NCBI RefSeq assembly: GCF_003418935.1
Contig: NZ_QVMT01000009.1
Span: 1 to 64,000 of the forward strand
Source: Emticicia sp. C21
GTDB lineage: Bacteria; Bacteroidota; Bacteroidia; Cytophagales; Spirosomataceae
Length of the DNA stretch: 64,000 nt
Direction: 5' to 3'
Below the pieces are notes generated by a model. It did not search any database and had not been told where the DNA came from. It worked only from the letters and a program-made list of their open reading frames with translations. Made by a program: the position numbers and the translations under genes. Below are positions 9,588-18,291 of the stretch, in pieces. Positions within the stretch are counted from its first letter, which is position 1, and every line of letters starts with the position of its first letter.

Positions 9588-9639
9588 TCATTCCAACTAT
9601 ATCAATGATTTAAGTATCTTTAATCAAAAAACTAGGTCT

Positions 9640-9999
9640 ATGATGAAGATACTTAAATCATTTTTACTTATCATATTATCATTATTCTTTAGCTCGATGA
9701 GTTGTGAAGACGGCGCACCTGAAAGAGAAACTATTGATTTTCAATTCTTTCATAATATGCCGGGCAGTTGTCCTACCTACTTTTTTAATACTTTAGATTC
9801 ACACGTTGCCCATATCCCTACAGAATCTTCAAATTCTGTTATAAAGGCTTTTTTGAAAGACCAACCCGATGCGACCAAAGTCAGCATATCACTTCAAAAG
9901 ACCGGAAAAATTATTCAACATGAGTGCGGAGACCGAGAACCTAATCCTAAATTGCATCCATTTGTTGAAATAGAGATATTTTCAATTTCTGAACGCTAA
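9640..9999 (+). CDS. Small lipoprotein of unknown function
   Basis: A 119-residue protein if started at ATG 9640 (a second ATG follows at once). This start gives a clean lipoprotein signal with lipobox SMSC near residue 20, whereas the longer in-frame extension from 9562 overlaps the GH127 gene and hides the signal. The mature part has conserved-looking cysteines in PGSCPTYFF and QHECGDREP, suggesting a disulfide. I recognise no family. Its position 52 bp after GH127 suggests cotranscription. Confidence 0.7.
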   Translation: MMKILKSFLLIILSLFFSSMSCEDGAPERETIDFQFFHNMPGSCPTYFFNTLDSHVAHIPTESSNSVIKAFLKDQPDATKVSISLQKTGKIIQHECGDREPNPKLHPFVEIEIFSISER

Positions 10000-10019
10000 T
10001 TTATCTTGATATTTTGTTC

Positions 10020-10088
10020 TAAGAAGATTAATTCCGAAATTGTCAATTGTTCACTAGTTTCTGAAAACCTATTACTCTAATCTTCTTA
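10020..10088. repeat. 11-bp inverted repeat just upstream of the DUF1624-type gene
   Basis: TAAGAAGATTA (10020-10030) and TAATCTTCTTA (10078-10088) are perfect complements 47 nt apart. The second arm ends 3 nt before ATG 10092, so in mRNA the hairpin would cover the translation start region. Confidence 0.5.
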
Positions 10089-10091
10089 CCT

Positions 10092-11246
10092 ATGAAAAGA
10101 ATCAATTCCATTGATTTTACCCGTGGACTAGTTATGGTAATTATGGCGATTGACCATTGCCGTGATTTGCTCCACATCGGAATAAACCCAACAGATTTAA
10201 CTGTTACCACTCCCGCCCTATTTTTTACCAGATGGATAACGCATTTATGTGCGCCAACTTTTGTGTTCTTATCAGGTACATCAGCTTATTTATCTTATAA
10301 AAACCAGAATATGGGTTTAAAGGAAAGTCAGCGCTTTTTATTGAGCCGTGGACTATGGTTAATTTTCTTAGAATTTACAGTTATCGGTTTTGCGCTTTGG
10401 TTTGATTTCAAGTTCAGGATGTTTTTCTTACAAGTAATTGGCGCTATTGGGATTGGTTTTGTTATTCTTTCTTTTTTAATGAAATTATCATCTAAAACTA
10501 TTCTGATCATAGGATTAGTCATTATTTTTTGTCATAATCTTCTGGGGCTTTTGCCAATTAATAATACTCCCTTTTCATTACTATCCCCTCTATTCAGTTT
10601 TTCACTTTTCCAGATTACGCCTGATACCACTTTTGCAATTGGTTATCCTCCTATTCCATGGTTAGGAATTATGTTGGCCGGATATGGCTTTGGCGGAGTA
10701 GTTTTTGATAAATCTCAAAACGTGAGAAAGGCAGCACTATTAAAATTAGGCATAGGCTCATTAGCACTTTTTATAGTTTTACGCTTTATCAATATTTATG
10801 GTGACCCTGCCCCTTGGTCTCCTCAAAAAGATGCACTTTTTACTTTCATGTCATTCATGAATCTGACCAAATATCCTCCCTCTCTTTTATATACATTAGC
10901 TACATTAGGAATCAGTTTTCTTATTCTTTATGTGAGTGATGGGCCAAAGAATAAGTTCATAGAAATTACGTCTGTATATGGGAAAGTACCGCTGTTTTAT
11001 TATCTCATTCACTGGTATCTGATTCATACTATTATGTTTATCATGCTATACATGCAGGGGTTCAGCAACAAAGATTTTGTTTTTGGGCCTTTCCAGTTTG
11101 GTCGTCCGCAACAACCATCAGGTTTAGAATTAGGTGGAGTCTATCTCGTCTGGTTAGGAGTTATTATTAGTCTTTATCCATTATGCAAGTGGTATAGCAC
11201 TTATAAAGCAGAGCATAGAGATAAAAAATGGTTGCGATATTTGTAA
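10092..11246 (+). CDS. DUF1624/HGSNAT-like polytopic membrane protein
   Basis: A 384-residue integral membrane protein with about nine to ten hydrophobic segments. The opening RINSIDFTRGLVMVIMAIDH and the LSGTSAYLSY loop are typical of the heparan-alpha-glucosaminide N-acetyltransferase catalytic-domain family. These transfer acetyl groups across the inner membrane onto sugars, and the conserved membrane-edge histidine and aspartate are present (AIDHCRD). The bacterial substrate is unknown, possibly an envelope glycan. It is flanked by an 11-bp inverted repeat upstream and a convergent deoR downstream. Confidence 0.85.
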   Translation: MKRINSIDFTRGLVMVIMAIDHCRDLLHIGINPTDLTVTTPALFFTRWITHLCAPTFVFLSGTSAYLSYKNQNMGLKESQRFLLSRGLWLIFLEFTVIGFALWFDFKFRMFFLQVIGAIGIGFVILSFLMKLSSKTILIIGLVIIFCHNLLGLLPINNTPFSLLSPLFSFSLFQITPDTTFAIGYPPIPWLGIMLAGYGFGGVVFDKSQNVRKAALLKLGIGSLALFIVLRFINIYGDPAPWSPQKDALFTFMSFMNLTKYPPSLLYTLATLGISFLILYVSDGPKNKFIEITSVYGKVPLFYYLIHWYLIHTIMFIMLYMQGFSNKDFVFGPFQFGRPQQPSGLELGGVYLVWLGVIISLYPLCKWYSTYKAEHRDKKWLRYL

Positions 11247-11313
11247 TTTTTATCACAATTTTCATAAAAACAGTGTGTTTAACAATTGATAATGGCTTGG
11301 GAAACTGAGCATT

Positions 11314-12066
11314 TTATTTTAATATCCTTATTCCTAAGCTTTCATATTGATTTATCAAACTTTCATTTGCCCCTAAATCTGTAATCAGATAATTTGCCAT
11401 GTTAATTGGTGCAAAAGGCAAGTATTTATCTTTCTCGAACTTACTTGAATCACATAAAAGAAAACTTTCTTTGGCATATTTGGCAAGTGCAGTTGAAATT
11501 TCTGCTTCTTTTTCGCTTGAAGCACTTAATCCATTAGCGAAAGAAATACCATCTACTCCTAAGAAAGCTTTATCCGCTCTGTATCGGGTAAAATGTTCAA
11601 TGGCTACATAACCATGACTCGCCTGGCGCTCCATATCAATTTCACCTCCGGCAAAATTTAAACTGACCGAAGAATTAAGCAGAGCATTTACTATTGGGAT
11701 TGAATTAGTTACGACTTTGATTTTCATGTTCCGGATAAAGGGACAGATTCTAAATACAGTGCTGCCACAATCTAAAAATACTACATCTCCTTCTTTTATA
11801 TACGAAGCTGCTATCTGACATATATAATCTTTCTGTTCTCCTCTTACTGCTGATTTATTGACAAAATCAACAGGATCATAACTCAGACTAAGCTTCATGG
11901 CTCCACCATGTGTCCGGAATATCAGACCTTTATCAGACAGAATAGCTAAATCTCTACGGACTGTTATTTCAGAAGTATTCAATAAAACTGCTAATTCTTT
12001 TACATCAGCACTGCCATTTGTCTCTACTTTTTCTATAATTATCTGTTTACGTTCTTGGAAATTCAT
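11314..12066 (-). CDS. DeoR/GlpR-family transcriptional repressor
   Basis: A 250-residue sugar-responsive regulator. The N-terminal winged helix-turn-helix is clear: [14 protein letters not shown], then [20 protein letters not shown] and RTHGGA. The rest is the DeoR C-terminal sensor domain with [14 protein letters not shown] and FLGVDGIS, which usually binds a phosphorylated sugar. It is divergent from nudK and the 54-bp spacer holds four TCAAA boxes, so it very probably controls itself and nudK. Ligand unknown; a phosphosugar linked to GDP-mannose, arabinose or fucose metabolism would fit. Confidence 0.93.
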   Translation of the reverse strand: MNFQERKQIIIEKVETNGSADVKELAVLLNTSEITVRRDLAILSDKGLIFRTHGGAMKLSLSYDPVDFVNKSAVRGEQKDYICQIAASYIKEGDVVFLDCGSTVFRICPFIRNMKIKVVTNSIPIVNALLNSSVSLNFAGGEIDMERQASHGYVAIEHFTRYRADKAFLGVDGISFANGLSASSEKEAEISTALAKYAKESFLLCDSSKFEKDKYLPFAPINMANYLITDLGANESLINQYESLGIRILK

Positions 12067-12076
12067 ATCTATTTTC

Positions 12077-12084
12077 TAAATTTG
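12077..12084 (+). promoter_or_regulatory. Promoter -7 element of nudK
   Basis: TAAATTTG matches the Bacteroidota TAnnTTTG element. A CTTG at 12054-12057 sits 19 nt upstream, a 3 of 4 match to the -33 TTTG. The predicted transcription start falls inside the TCAAA repeats. Confidence 0.55.
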
Positions 12085-12085
12085 T

Positions 12086-12120
12086 TCAAAAATAATCAAA
12101 ATAATTCAAAAACAATCAAA
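12086..12120. promoter_or_regulatory. Candidate DeoR operator: four TCAAA boxes at 10-bp spacing
   Basis: TCAAA starts at 12086, 12096, 12106 and 12116, exactly one helical turn apart. Neighbouring bases also form a 20-bp super-repeat, TTCAAAAA followed by AATCAAAA, twice. The block lies between the nudK -7 element and its ATG, where a bound repressor would block initiation. Tandem CAA-containing direct repeats are typical of DeoR-family operators such as those of Bacillus IolR. Confidence 0.6.
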
Positions 12121-12705
12121 ATGAATAATCGCGTTCGAAATTTGACTACAGAAATTTTATCTGATAATTGGTATACGCTTCGTAAAGTTACATTTGAATG
12201 GCAAAAGAAAAACGGAGAATGGCAAAAACAAAGTCGGGAAGCCTACGATAGAGGGAATGGCGCAACTATTTTATTATATAATAATGCAACAAAAACAGTC
12301 ATACTAACTAACCAGTTCAGAATTCCTACTTATGTGAATGGAAATGAAACCGGTATGCTAATTGAAGCTTGCGCTGGATTGTTGGATAAGGACGATGCTG
12401 AAAATTGTATTAAGAGAGAAACTGAAGAAGAAACTGGCTATAAAATAAGTCAGGTCAAAAAAGTCTTCGAATCCTATATGTCTCCTGGGTCTGTAACAGA
12501 AATATTGCACTTTTTTGTAGCAGAATATACCAAAGAACAAAAAGTAAATGAGGGAGGCGGTGTGACAGATGAGGAAGATATTGAAGTTTTGGAGCTTGAC
12601 TTTACAAAGGCTTTACAAATGATGGAAAATGGCGAAATAAAAGATGGAAAAACGATTATGCTTTTACAATATGCTCAGATTCATCAACTAGTAAGTTATA
12701 ATTAA
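12121..12705 (+). CDS. nudK: NudK-type GDP-mannose pyrophosphatase (Nudix hydrolase)
   Basis: A 194-residue Nudix hydrolase starting at ATG 12121. A longer in-frame extension from 12055 would overlap deoR and read through the operator. It closely follows the E. coli NudK pattern: [32 protein letters not shown], then the Nudix box [22 protein letters not shown] with its REx2EE core, and YMSPGSVTE. NudK hydrolyses GDP-mannose to mannose-1-phosphate and GMP. Divergence from a DeoR repressor suggests sugar-responsive expression. A hairpin terminator follows within the end of the convergent glycosyltransferase gene. Confidence 0.92.
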   Translation: MNNRVRNLTTEILSDNWYTLRKVTFEWQKKNGEWQKQSREAYDRGNGATILLYNNATKTVILTNQFRIPTYVNGNETGMLIEACAGLLDKDDAENCIKRETEEETGYKISQVKKVFESYMSPGSVTEILHFFVAEYTKEQKVNEGGGVTDEEDIEVLELDFTKALQMMENGEIKDGKTIMLLQYAQIHQLVSYN

Positions 12706-12726
12706 TCCTAATATCGCTAAAATTAC

Positions 12727-12757
12727 ACCTAGATTCTTGATTAAGAATCTAGGTTTT
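12727..12757. terminator. Shared hairpin terminator between nudK and the GT9 gene
   Basis: Stem ACCTAGATTCTT (12727-12738) and AAGAATCTAGGT (12743-12754), loop GATT, then TTTT on the plus strand. The TTA at 12741-12743 is the stop codon of the minus-strand gene, so the nudK terminator overlaps the last codons of its convergent neighbour. Confidence 0.75.
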
Positions 12758-13697
12758 CGAGCACTAAATCATTCATGCATTTAAAATGTCCTTTCGGGCA
12801 TTTATTATACCCTATTTTTGAGCAGGGTCTACAAGGAAGATTTTTATTTTCTATGATTCTGAATTCAGTTTGATAAGGATACATCCCAAATTCCGGAACA
12901 GTATTTCCCCAAATGGATATGATATTCTTTTTCAATGCGGAGGCGATGTGCATAAGTCCGGTATCATGGCTTACGACATACTGTGCTTGTTTCAAGATGG
13001 AAGCAGACTGGTTCAGACTATATTTGCCACAGGCATTATAGATGTTATTGCCAAGTGCTTGAACAACTATTTCTCCGGCGGGCTCATCTTCTTTTCCTCC
13101 CAAAAGAATAATTTTTTTATTGATTTTGCTGCAAAGTTCTATAATTCTTTCAACCGGAAGTTTTTTTGTAAAATGTTGACCACCAATAGCATAGGCTGCA
13201 AAAGGCTCTCCTGGCTCTATAATTCCTTCAAGATTTACTTCTTGGTTTGATGGAATGAAATAGTCCAGCCCTTTATTGTCATTTTTAATACCCAAAGTTT
13301 CAATCGTCTTTAGATTTCTTTCTACGATGTGAACATCGGGCATGCGATTGATTTTGAGATTGACTAAAAGCCATTTTTCAAAATTCAGTTTATTATAGCT
13401 AAAAGATTTTTTACCTAATCGATACTTGATAATAGATGTTCGAAGATTATTATGCAAATCAATTACATAGTCGTAATTTTCAGCCAGAAGTATTTTGATA
13501 AAAGAGTCAAGTTTCCCCTCTAATAAAAAAAATTTATCAATATATGGATTGCTTTCTACTAATACCTTAAATTGCCTTTTGGTAGCAAAGTGAACTTCTG
13601 CTTCTGGATATTGCTGTTTCAGACATCTAATCACCGGAGTTGTGAGTACAATATCTCCAATAGATGAAAAACGCAAGATTAAAAACTTTGTTTTCAT
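12741..13697 (-). CDS. Glycosyltransferase family 9 (heptosyltransferase-like)
   Basis: A 318-residue GT9 protein similar to ADP-heptose:LPS heptosyltransferases. Seen: FLILRFSSIGDIVLTTPVI at the N-terminus (acceptor-side loop), VIDLHNNLRTSI, and the nucleotide-sugar motif SHDTGLMHIASALKKNIISIWGNT. A cysteine cluster near the C-terminus (NLPCRPCSKIGYNKCPKGHFKC) is common in this family. It is the last gene of a three-gene minus-strand unit and overlaps the LpxL-like gene by 4 bp (ATGA), so translation is probably coupled. Role: transfer of heptose or a similar sugar to the lipid A core. Confidence 0.9.
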   Translation of the reverse strand: MKTKFLILRFSSIGDIVLTTPVIRCLKQQYPEAEVHFATKRQFKVLVESNPYIDKFFLLEGKLDSFIKILLAENYDYVIDLHNNLRTSIIKYRLGKKSFSYNKLNFEKWLLVNLKINRMPDVHIVERNLKTIETLGIKNDNKGLDYFIPSNQEVNLEGIIEPGEPFAAYAIGGQHFTKKLPVERIIELCSKINKKIILLGGKEDEPAGEIVVQALGNNIYNACGKYSLNQSASILKQAQYVVSHDTGLMHIASALKKNIISIWGNTVPEFGMYPYQTEFRIIENKNLPCRPCSKIGYNKCPKGHFKCMNDLVLENLDS

Positions 13698-14593
13698 TCT
13701 TTATAATTTACATCTATATATTGACCATTGACTTTCTGATATTTCCAACGTTTATGTGACCACATCCACGGAGTTGGATCTTGCCTGATATCTCTCTCTA
13801 ATTTCCTGGCGTGCTGCTCTAATATTTTTCCTTTTGGTAATTCCTTTGGTATAGTACTTATCATATCAAAAACCGCCCTATACTTGCCTCTGGCAATTCT
13901 TTTGATGCAGACATAAACTACAGGTACATTGAATCGATGGGCAAAGATTTCAGTTCCTGAGAAAAAGGAAGTTTCCTGATTTAGAAATGTCGTCCAATAA
14001 GCTCTATCAGGTGGTGCTGACTGGTCATTGGCTAAAATTAATAAGAAAGGCTTATCTCCTTTTGTATTAATTTTTTTGTATGCTTCTTCCATCGCAATCA
14101 TTTCTACGCCATATTTGGAGCGGAAATTAAGAAATAATTGATTGAAATATGGATTATGTTGCGTGCGGTAAATGGTTTTTATCTGAAAAGGCAACATAAA
14201 AGGTAAAACCTGATTTACCCACTCATGGTTGCCATAATGACCTGTTGAAACAATTACACTCTGACCTTTATTGTACAGATTGGTAACTACTTCAGGATTT
14301 TCTATACTTACACGTTTAAGCAATGCTTCTTTGGAAATCGTGAGACATTTGAGCATTTCCAGAAAAAAATCAATGATATATTGAAAGAAAGCCTTTTCTA
14401 TTTTAATTAACTCGGTTTCGCTCTTTTCCGGGAAACTGTTTCTCAGGTTAGCTCTTACCACTGATTTTCTATAGCCGACTATATAGTAAATAATTATATA
14501 TAAAAAATCGGAAAGTAGATAGAGAATCGGAAAAGGTAAAATGGAAATAAAATATAAAAAGGGTAATGCTATATAATAACCACCTGCTCGCAT
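13694..14593 (-). CDS. LpxL/HtrB-family lipid A acyltransferase
   Basis: A 299-residue inner-membrane acyltransferase. One or two hydrophobic segments span residues 7-40. The catalytic H-x4-E motif is His119 to Glu124 in STGHYGNHEW. The later NDQSAPPDRAYWTTFL and FFSGTEIFAHRF blocks are typical of Bacteroidota LpxL/LpxM-like proteins. It adds a secondary acyl chain to lipid A. The start codon overlaps the stop of the MobA-like gene by one base (TAATG), and its own end overlaps the heptosyltransferase gene, so the three genes form one tight operon. Confidence 0.9.
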   Translation of the reverse strand: MRAGGYYIALPFLYFISILPFPILYLLSDFLYIIIYYIVGYRKSVVRANLRNSFPEKSETELIKIEKAFFQYIIDFFLEMLKCLTISKEALLKRVSIENPEVVTNLYNKGQSVIVSTGHYGNHEWVNQVLPFMLPFQIKTIYRTQHNPYFNQLFLNFRSKYGVEMIAMEEAYKKINTKGDKPFLLILANDQSAPPDRAYWTTFLNQETSFFSGTEIFAHRFNVPVVYVCIKRIARGKYRAVFDMISTIPKELPKGKILEQHARKLERDIRQDPTPWMWSHKRWKYQKVNGQYIDVNYKE

Positions 14594-15210
14594 TAGTTCT
14601 GATTGTAATTAGACAAAAAATTCCGGTACTCCTCCATCGTATCCAGGTCGATTTTCCCCTCAGGGAAATCAATAGTAACTGTATGTTCTTTATTGGCTAA
14701 AATTACTTTTTTTGCTCCGTTATCGCCGCTTAATTCCAATAAGTCATTGAATAGTTTTCTTTTAAATAATACCGGTATCCCTATTTGATTATCATATTTA
14801 CAGGCAACAATGTCTGGAGAACTCTCAGTATTTCCAGTTACACCTTTAGCCTTTTCGACTATTTTTTGAATCAATTCTGCAGAGACTAAAGGCATATCAA
14901 CTGTCAAAAAGATAATCGCCTCCAACTCTTTATAAGTCATGTACGAGCCAGCCAATCCCATTTTAATTGAACTCGACATGCCATTTTCCCATTGTGGATT
15001 ATCTATAATGGTAATTGGCATATGCTCTAATTCTTTACGAATCATCTGCCGATTAGCTCCAAGTACCACAACAATCGGATAACAAGCTGTTTCCATTGTC
15101 ATTTCTGTAATTCGCTTAATTAATGAAATCCCATCAATATGAAGCAATTGCTTGGGAACACCCATTCGAGAAGAAGCACCTGCTGCTAAAATTATTATTC
15201 CTGTATTCAT
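14593..15210 (-). CDS. MobA-like NTP transferase
   Basis: A 205-residue nucleotidyltransferase. The N-terminal ILAAGASSRMGVPKQLL signature binds the nucleotide, and FLTVDMPLVSAE carries the metal-binding aspartate. Length and motifs fit the family that includes molybdenum cofactor cytidylyltransferase (MocA) and similar MobA-like enzymes. No molybdenum enzyme gene is in the window, and it is the first gene of an operon with LPS-type genes, so a role in activating a sugar or other cofactor is possible. The family is certain; the substrate is not. Confidence 0.85.
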   Translation of the reverse strand: MNTGIIILAAGASSRMGVPKQLLHIDGISLIKRITEMTMETACYPIVVVLGANRQMIRKELEHMPITIIDNPQWENGMSSSIKMGLAGSYMTYKELEAIIFLTVDMPLVSAELIQKIVEKAKGVTGNTESSPDIVACKYDNQIGIPVLFKRKLFNDLLELSGDNGAKKVILANKEHTVTIDFPEGKIDLDTMEEYRNFLSNYNQN

Positions 15211-15303
15211 CTATATAAATACCCTCAACCTATTGGGTTGAAAGAATGTAATTATCTAAAAAATAATTGGTGTTAAATCAGAAGGACAGACTTAATAAGG
15301 CTA

Positions 15304-18180
15304 TTAGTGCGCCTCTAACCAATTGTTGCCAACGCCCATACCTGTTTCCATCTTAACTGGTAACGGAATAGCGCTACACATTAGTTCATCAACTCTTTGT
15401 TTCAGATAATCTACCTCACTCCGAAGTGCATCAAAAACTAACTCATCATGCACTTGTAAAATCATTTTTGATTGCAGCTTTTCTTTTCTCAGGAAGTCGT
15501 GAATATTAATCATAGCTACCTTAATCATATCTGCTGCTGAGCCTTGTATAGGGGCATTAATGGCATTTCGCTCGGCAAATCCTCTATCGACTAAATTCTG
15601 AGAATTGATGTCACGCAAATATCTCCTTCTTCCTAATATGGTTTCAACATATTTAGTTTCTCTGGCTTTATTAATAGCAGAATCCATAAAAATCTTGATT
15701 TTCGGAAACTCCATCCAATAAGCATCAATCATTTCCTTAGCTTCACCACGAGGAATACTCAGTCGTTGAGATAAACCAAACGCCGAAATACCATAAATAA
15801 TCCCAAAGTTGACCATCTTTGCTTTTCTACGCATATCAGACGTAACCTGGTCGATAGGAACTTTGAAGACCTTTGAGGCAGTTGTAGAGTGAATGTCTAT
15901 ACCCTGATTGAAAGCATTCAACATACTTTCGTCCTCGCTGAAAGCTGCCATAATGCGCAATTCAATTTGCGAATAGTCAGCCGATAATATCACATGGTTT
16001 TCATCACGAGGAATAAACGCTTTACGTATTTCACGACCTCTTACTGTACGGATTGGTATATTCTGCAAGTTAGGGTTAGTCGAACTCAAACGTCCCGTGG
16101 CAGCTACTGCCTGATTGTAGGAAGTATGTATTCTTCCAGTCTTTTTAGAAATCAGGGCAGGCAATGCATCTACGTAAGTACTTTTAAGTTTTAACAACTC
16201 TCTGAAATCTAAAATCTTTCTTACAATCTCATGTTCACCTTCCAATTTTGACAAAACATCTTCACCAGTGGCGTATTGACCTGTTTTAGTCTTTTTGGCA
16301 CCTTTGTCTATTTTAAGTCTCTCAAATAAAATCTCACCTAATTGTTTGGGGGATGAAACGTTAAATTCGCCGCCTGCCAGACTATATATACTTCTTTGAA
16401 TCTCCTGAATATCAGTATCCAATACTCTTGACATTTCATGCAAGGTATCAACGTTTACCTTTACTCCCGACATTTCCATATCTGCCAGCACGCAAACAAT
16501 TGGCATTTCAACATCCATTAAAAGCTTTTCTTGCAAACCAATCGCACTCAATCTTGGTTGTAATACCTGTTTCAATTGCAACGTAATATCGGCATCTTCT
16601 GCGGCATATTCTTTTACTTTTTCAACATCAACTTCCCGCATCGTCAGCTGACCTTTGCCTTTTTTGCCAATCAGGGTTTCTATTGAAACAGGGTCGTAGT
16701 TCAGATAAACGTTAGCCATATAGTCCATCCCATGTCTTTGCTCTGGCTCAATGATATAGTGCGCCAACATGGTATCGTACATTTTTCCTTTTACTTCTAC
16801 CCCATAGTTTTGCAGAATCATCAAATCATATTTAATGTTCTGCCCTATTTTCATGATTGACTCATTTTCAAAAATTTCTTTAAATTCCTGAACAAGATGA
16901 AACGCTTCTTCCTGATTTTCAGGAAAGGGAACATAATAAGCCTCGCCTTTACGATAAGCAAATGACATACCTACAATTTCAGCATCAATAGCATCAACAG
17001 AGGTAGTTTCGGTATCAAAGCAGAATTCATCCTGCTGAGAAAGATAGTATATCAGGCTTTTTCTTAACTCAGGTGTATTAATCAGATGATATTCATGAAC
17101 AACTGATTCAATAGTATCTTTAGAGGAAGCGTGAAATCCGAATGTTGCTTCTTCTTCCAAATCCGCAGGGAGCGCAGTATTATTTGAAGTATCGGACTCA
17201 AACATGGAAATCTGTTGACCAGATTTTGCGCCAATGGCAGATTTTTTCTCTCCAACAGCAGTTGTCGGTTTTGCTACAGGACTGGTTGTTGCTGTGTTTG
17301 AGGGGTCGTCAGGTAATAATCTTTTCCTAAGCGTTCTGAATTCTAATTCGTCAAGCAATGGTGATAATAAATCCACATGCGGCGGCATGATTTTTAGTTT
17401 ATCAGCATCAAAATCAATAGGTACATTCAACTCAATTCTTGCCAGTTCTTTCGACAATAAGGCAATTTCTTTACTATTTCTGACTGACTCTCCTAATTTA
17501 CCTGATATTTTTTCACTATTGGCTATCAAATTTTCAACTGTATCATACTCAGCAATTAATTTAGCGGCTGTCTTTTCTCCCACCCCTTGAATACCAGGAA
17601 TATTGTCTACTGCATCACCCATTAATCCGAGTATATCAACTACCTGATCTACACGTTTGATTCCCCATCGGCTGCATACTTCATTCACACCCATTACTTC
17701 AGTGTCTTTTCCACCAATAGCAGGTTTATATAAATAAATATGTTCTTCTACTAACTGCCCGTAATCCTTATCTGGGGTCATCATAAATACTTCAAATCCC
17801 TCCCTTGCTGCTTTTTTAGCGAGTGTACCAATGACATCATCAGCCTCAAAGCCTTTGAGGCTCAGGCAAGGAATATCCATTGCTTCCATCAGTTTCTTTA
17901 CATATGGGATAGCTATAGTAATATCATCCGGTTGTTCCTGACGATTAGCTTTATATTCAGGGAATCTTTCATTACGAAAAGTTCCTCCCGGCAAGTCAAA
18001 AGCAACACCAAGGTGCGTTGGTTTTTCTTTTTGAATAACTTCTAGTAAAGCATTGGCAAAACCGAAAACACAGCTTGTATTTAAACCATTAGAAGTGATT
18101 CGAGGCGCTTTAAGAAACGCAAAGTGCGCTCTGTAAATAAGCGCCATGGCATCAAGAAGAAATAGTTTTTTGTCGGGCAT
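15304..18180 (-). CDS. polA: DNA polymerase I
   Basis: A 958-residue replication and repair polymerase with all three domains. The 5' nuclease domain spans about 1-290 (LLDAMALIYRAHFAF; GIQGVGEKTAAKLI helix-hairpin-helix). A low-complexity linker follows near 290-350. The 3'-5' exonuclease domain begins at about 370 and keeps the DTETT motif (FDTETTSVDA), so proofreading looks active. Polymerase motifs are intact: ADYSQIELR (A), RRKAKMVNFGIIYGIS (B) and QVHDELVFD (C). It is a single gene with a 110-bp divergent spacer to the haloperoxidase gene. Confidence 0.98.
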   Translation of the reverse strand: MPDKKLFLLDAMALIYRAHFAFLKAPRITSNGLNTSCVFGFANALLEVIQKEKPTHLGVAFDLPGGTFRNERFPEYKANRQEQPDDITIAIPYVKKLMEAMDIPCLSLKGFEADDVIGTLAKKAAREGFEVFMMTPDKDYGQLVEEHIYLYKPAIGGKDTEVMGVNEVCSRWGIKRVDQVVDILGLMGDAVDNIPGIQGVGEKTAAKLIAEYDTVENLIANSEKISGKLGESVRNSKEIALLSKELARIELNVPIDFDADKLKIMPPHVDLLSPLLDELEFRTLRKRLLPDDPSNTATTSPVAKPTTAVGEKKSAIGAKSGQQISMFESDTSNNTALPADLEEEATFGFHASSKDTIESVVHEYHLINTPELRKSLIYYLSQQDEFCFDTETTSVDAIDAEIVGMSFAYRKGEAYYVPFPENQEEAFHLVQEFKEIFENESIMKIGQNIKYDLMILQNYGVEVKGKMYDTMLAHYIIEPEQRHGMDYMANVYLNYDPVSIETLIGKKGKGQLTMREVDVEKVKEYAAEDADITLQLKQVLQPRLSAIGLQEKLLMDVEMPIVCVLADMEMSGVKVNVDTLHEMSRVLDTDIQEIQRSIYSLAGGEFNVSSPKQLGEILFERLKIDKGAKKTKTGQYATGEDVLSKLEGEHEIVRKILDFRELLKLKSTYVDALPALISKKTGRIHTSYNQAVAATGRLSSTNPNLQNIPIRTVRGREIRKAFIPRDENHVILSADYSQIELRIMAAFSEDESMLNAFNQGIDIHSTTASKVFKVPIDQVTSDMRRKAKMVNFGIIYGISAFGLSQRLSIPRGEAKEMIDAYWMEFPKIKIFMDSAINKARETKYVETILGRRRYLRDINSQNLVDRGFAERNAINAPIQGSAADMIKVAMINIHDFLRKEKLQSKMILQVHDELVFDALRSEVDYLKQRVDELMCSAIPLPVKMETGMGVGNNWLEAH

Positions 18181-18291
18181 TGTGTAATTATTCGGTATAA
18201 TTGTTGCAAAATCCTTTTCTAAATCAGATTTTTGTTTGGAATAGAATCCAGATTCAAATATTCGCCTTTTTATTAATATAATCTCTCAACT

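Noticed and set aside
9562-9639. Longer start for the small lipoprotein
   Set aside because: It overlaps the GH127 gene end and destroys the N-terminal lipoprotein signal seen from ATG 9640.
12055-12120. Longer N-terminus for nudK
   Set aside because: It would overlap deoR, translate the operator repeats, and is absent from the NudK pattern; ATG 12121 gives the normal length.
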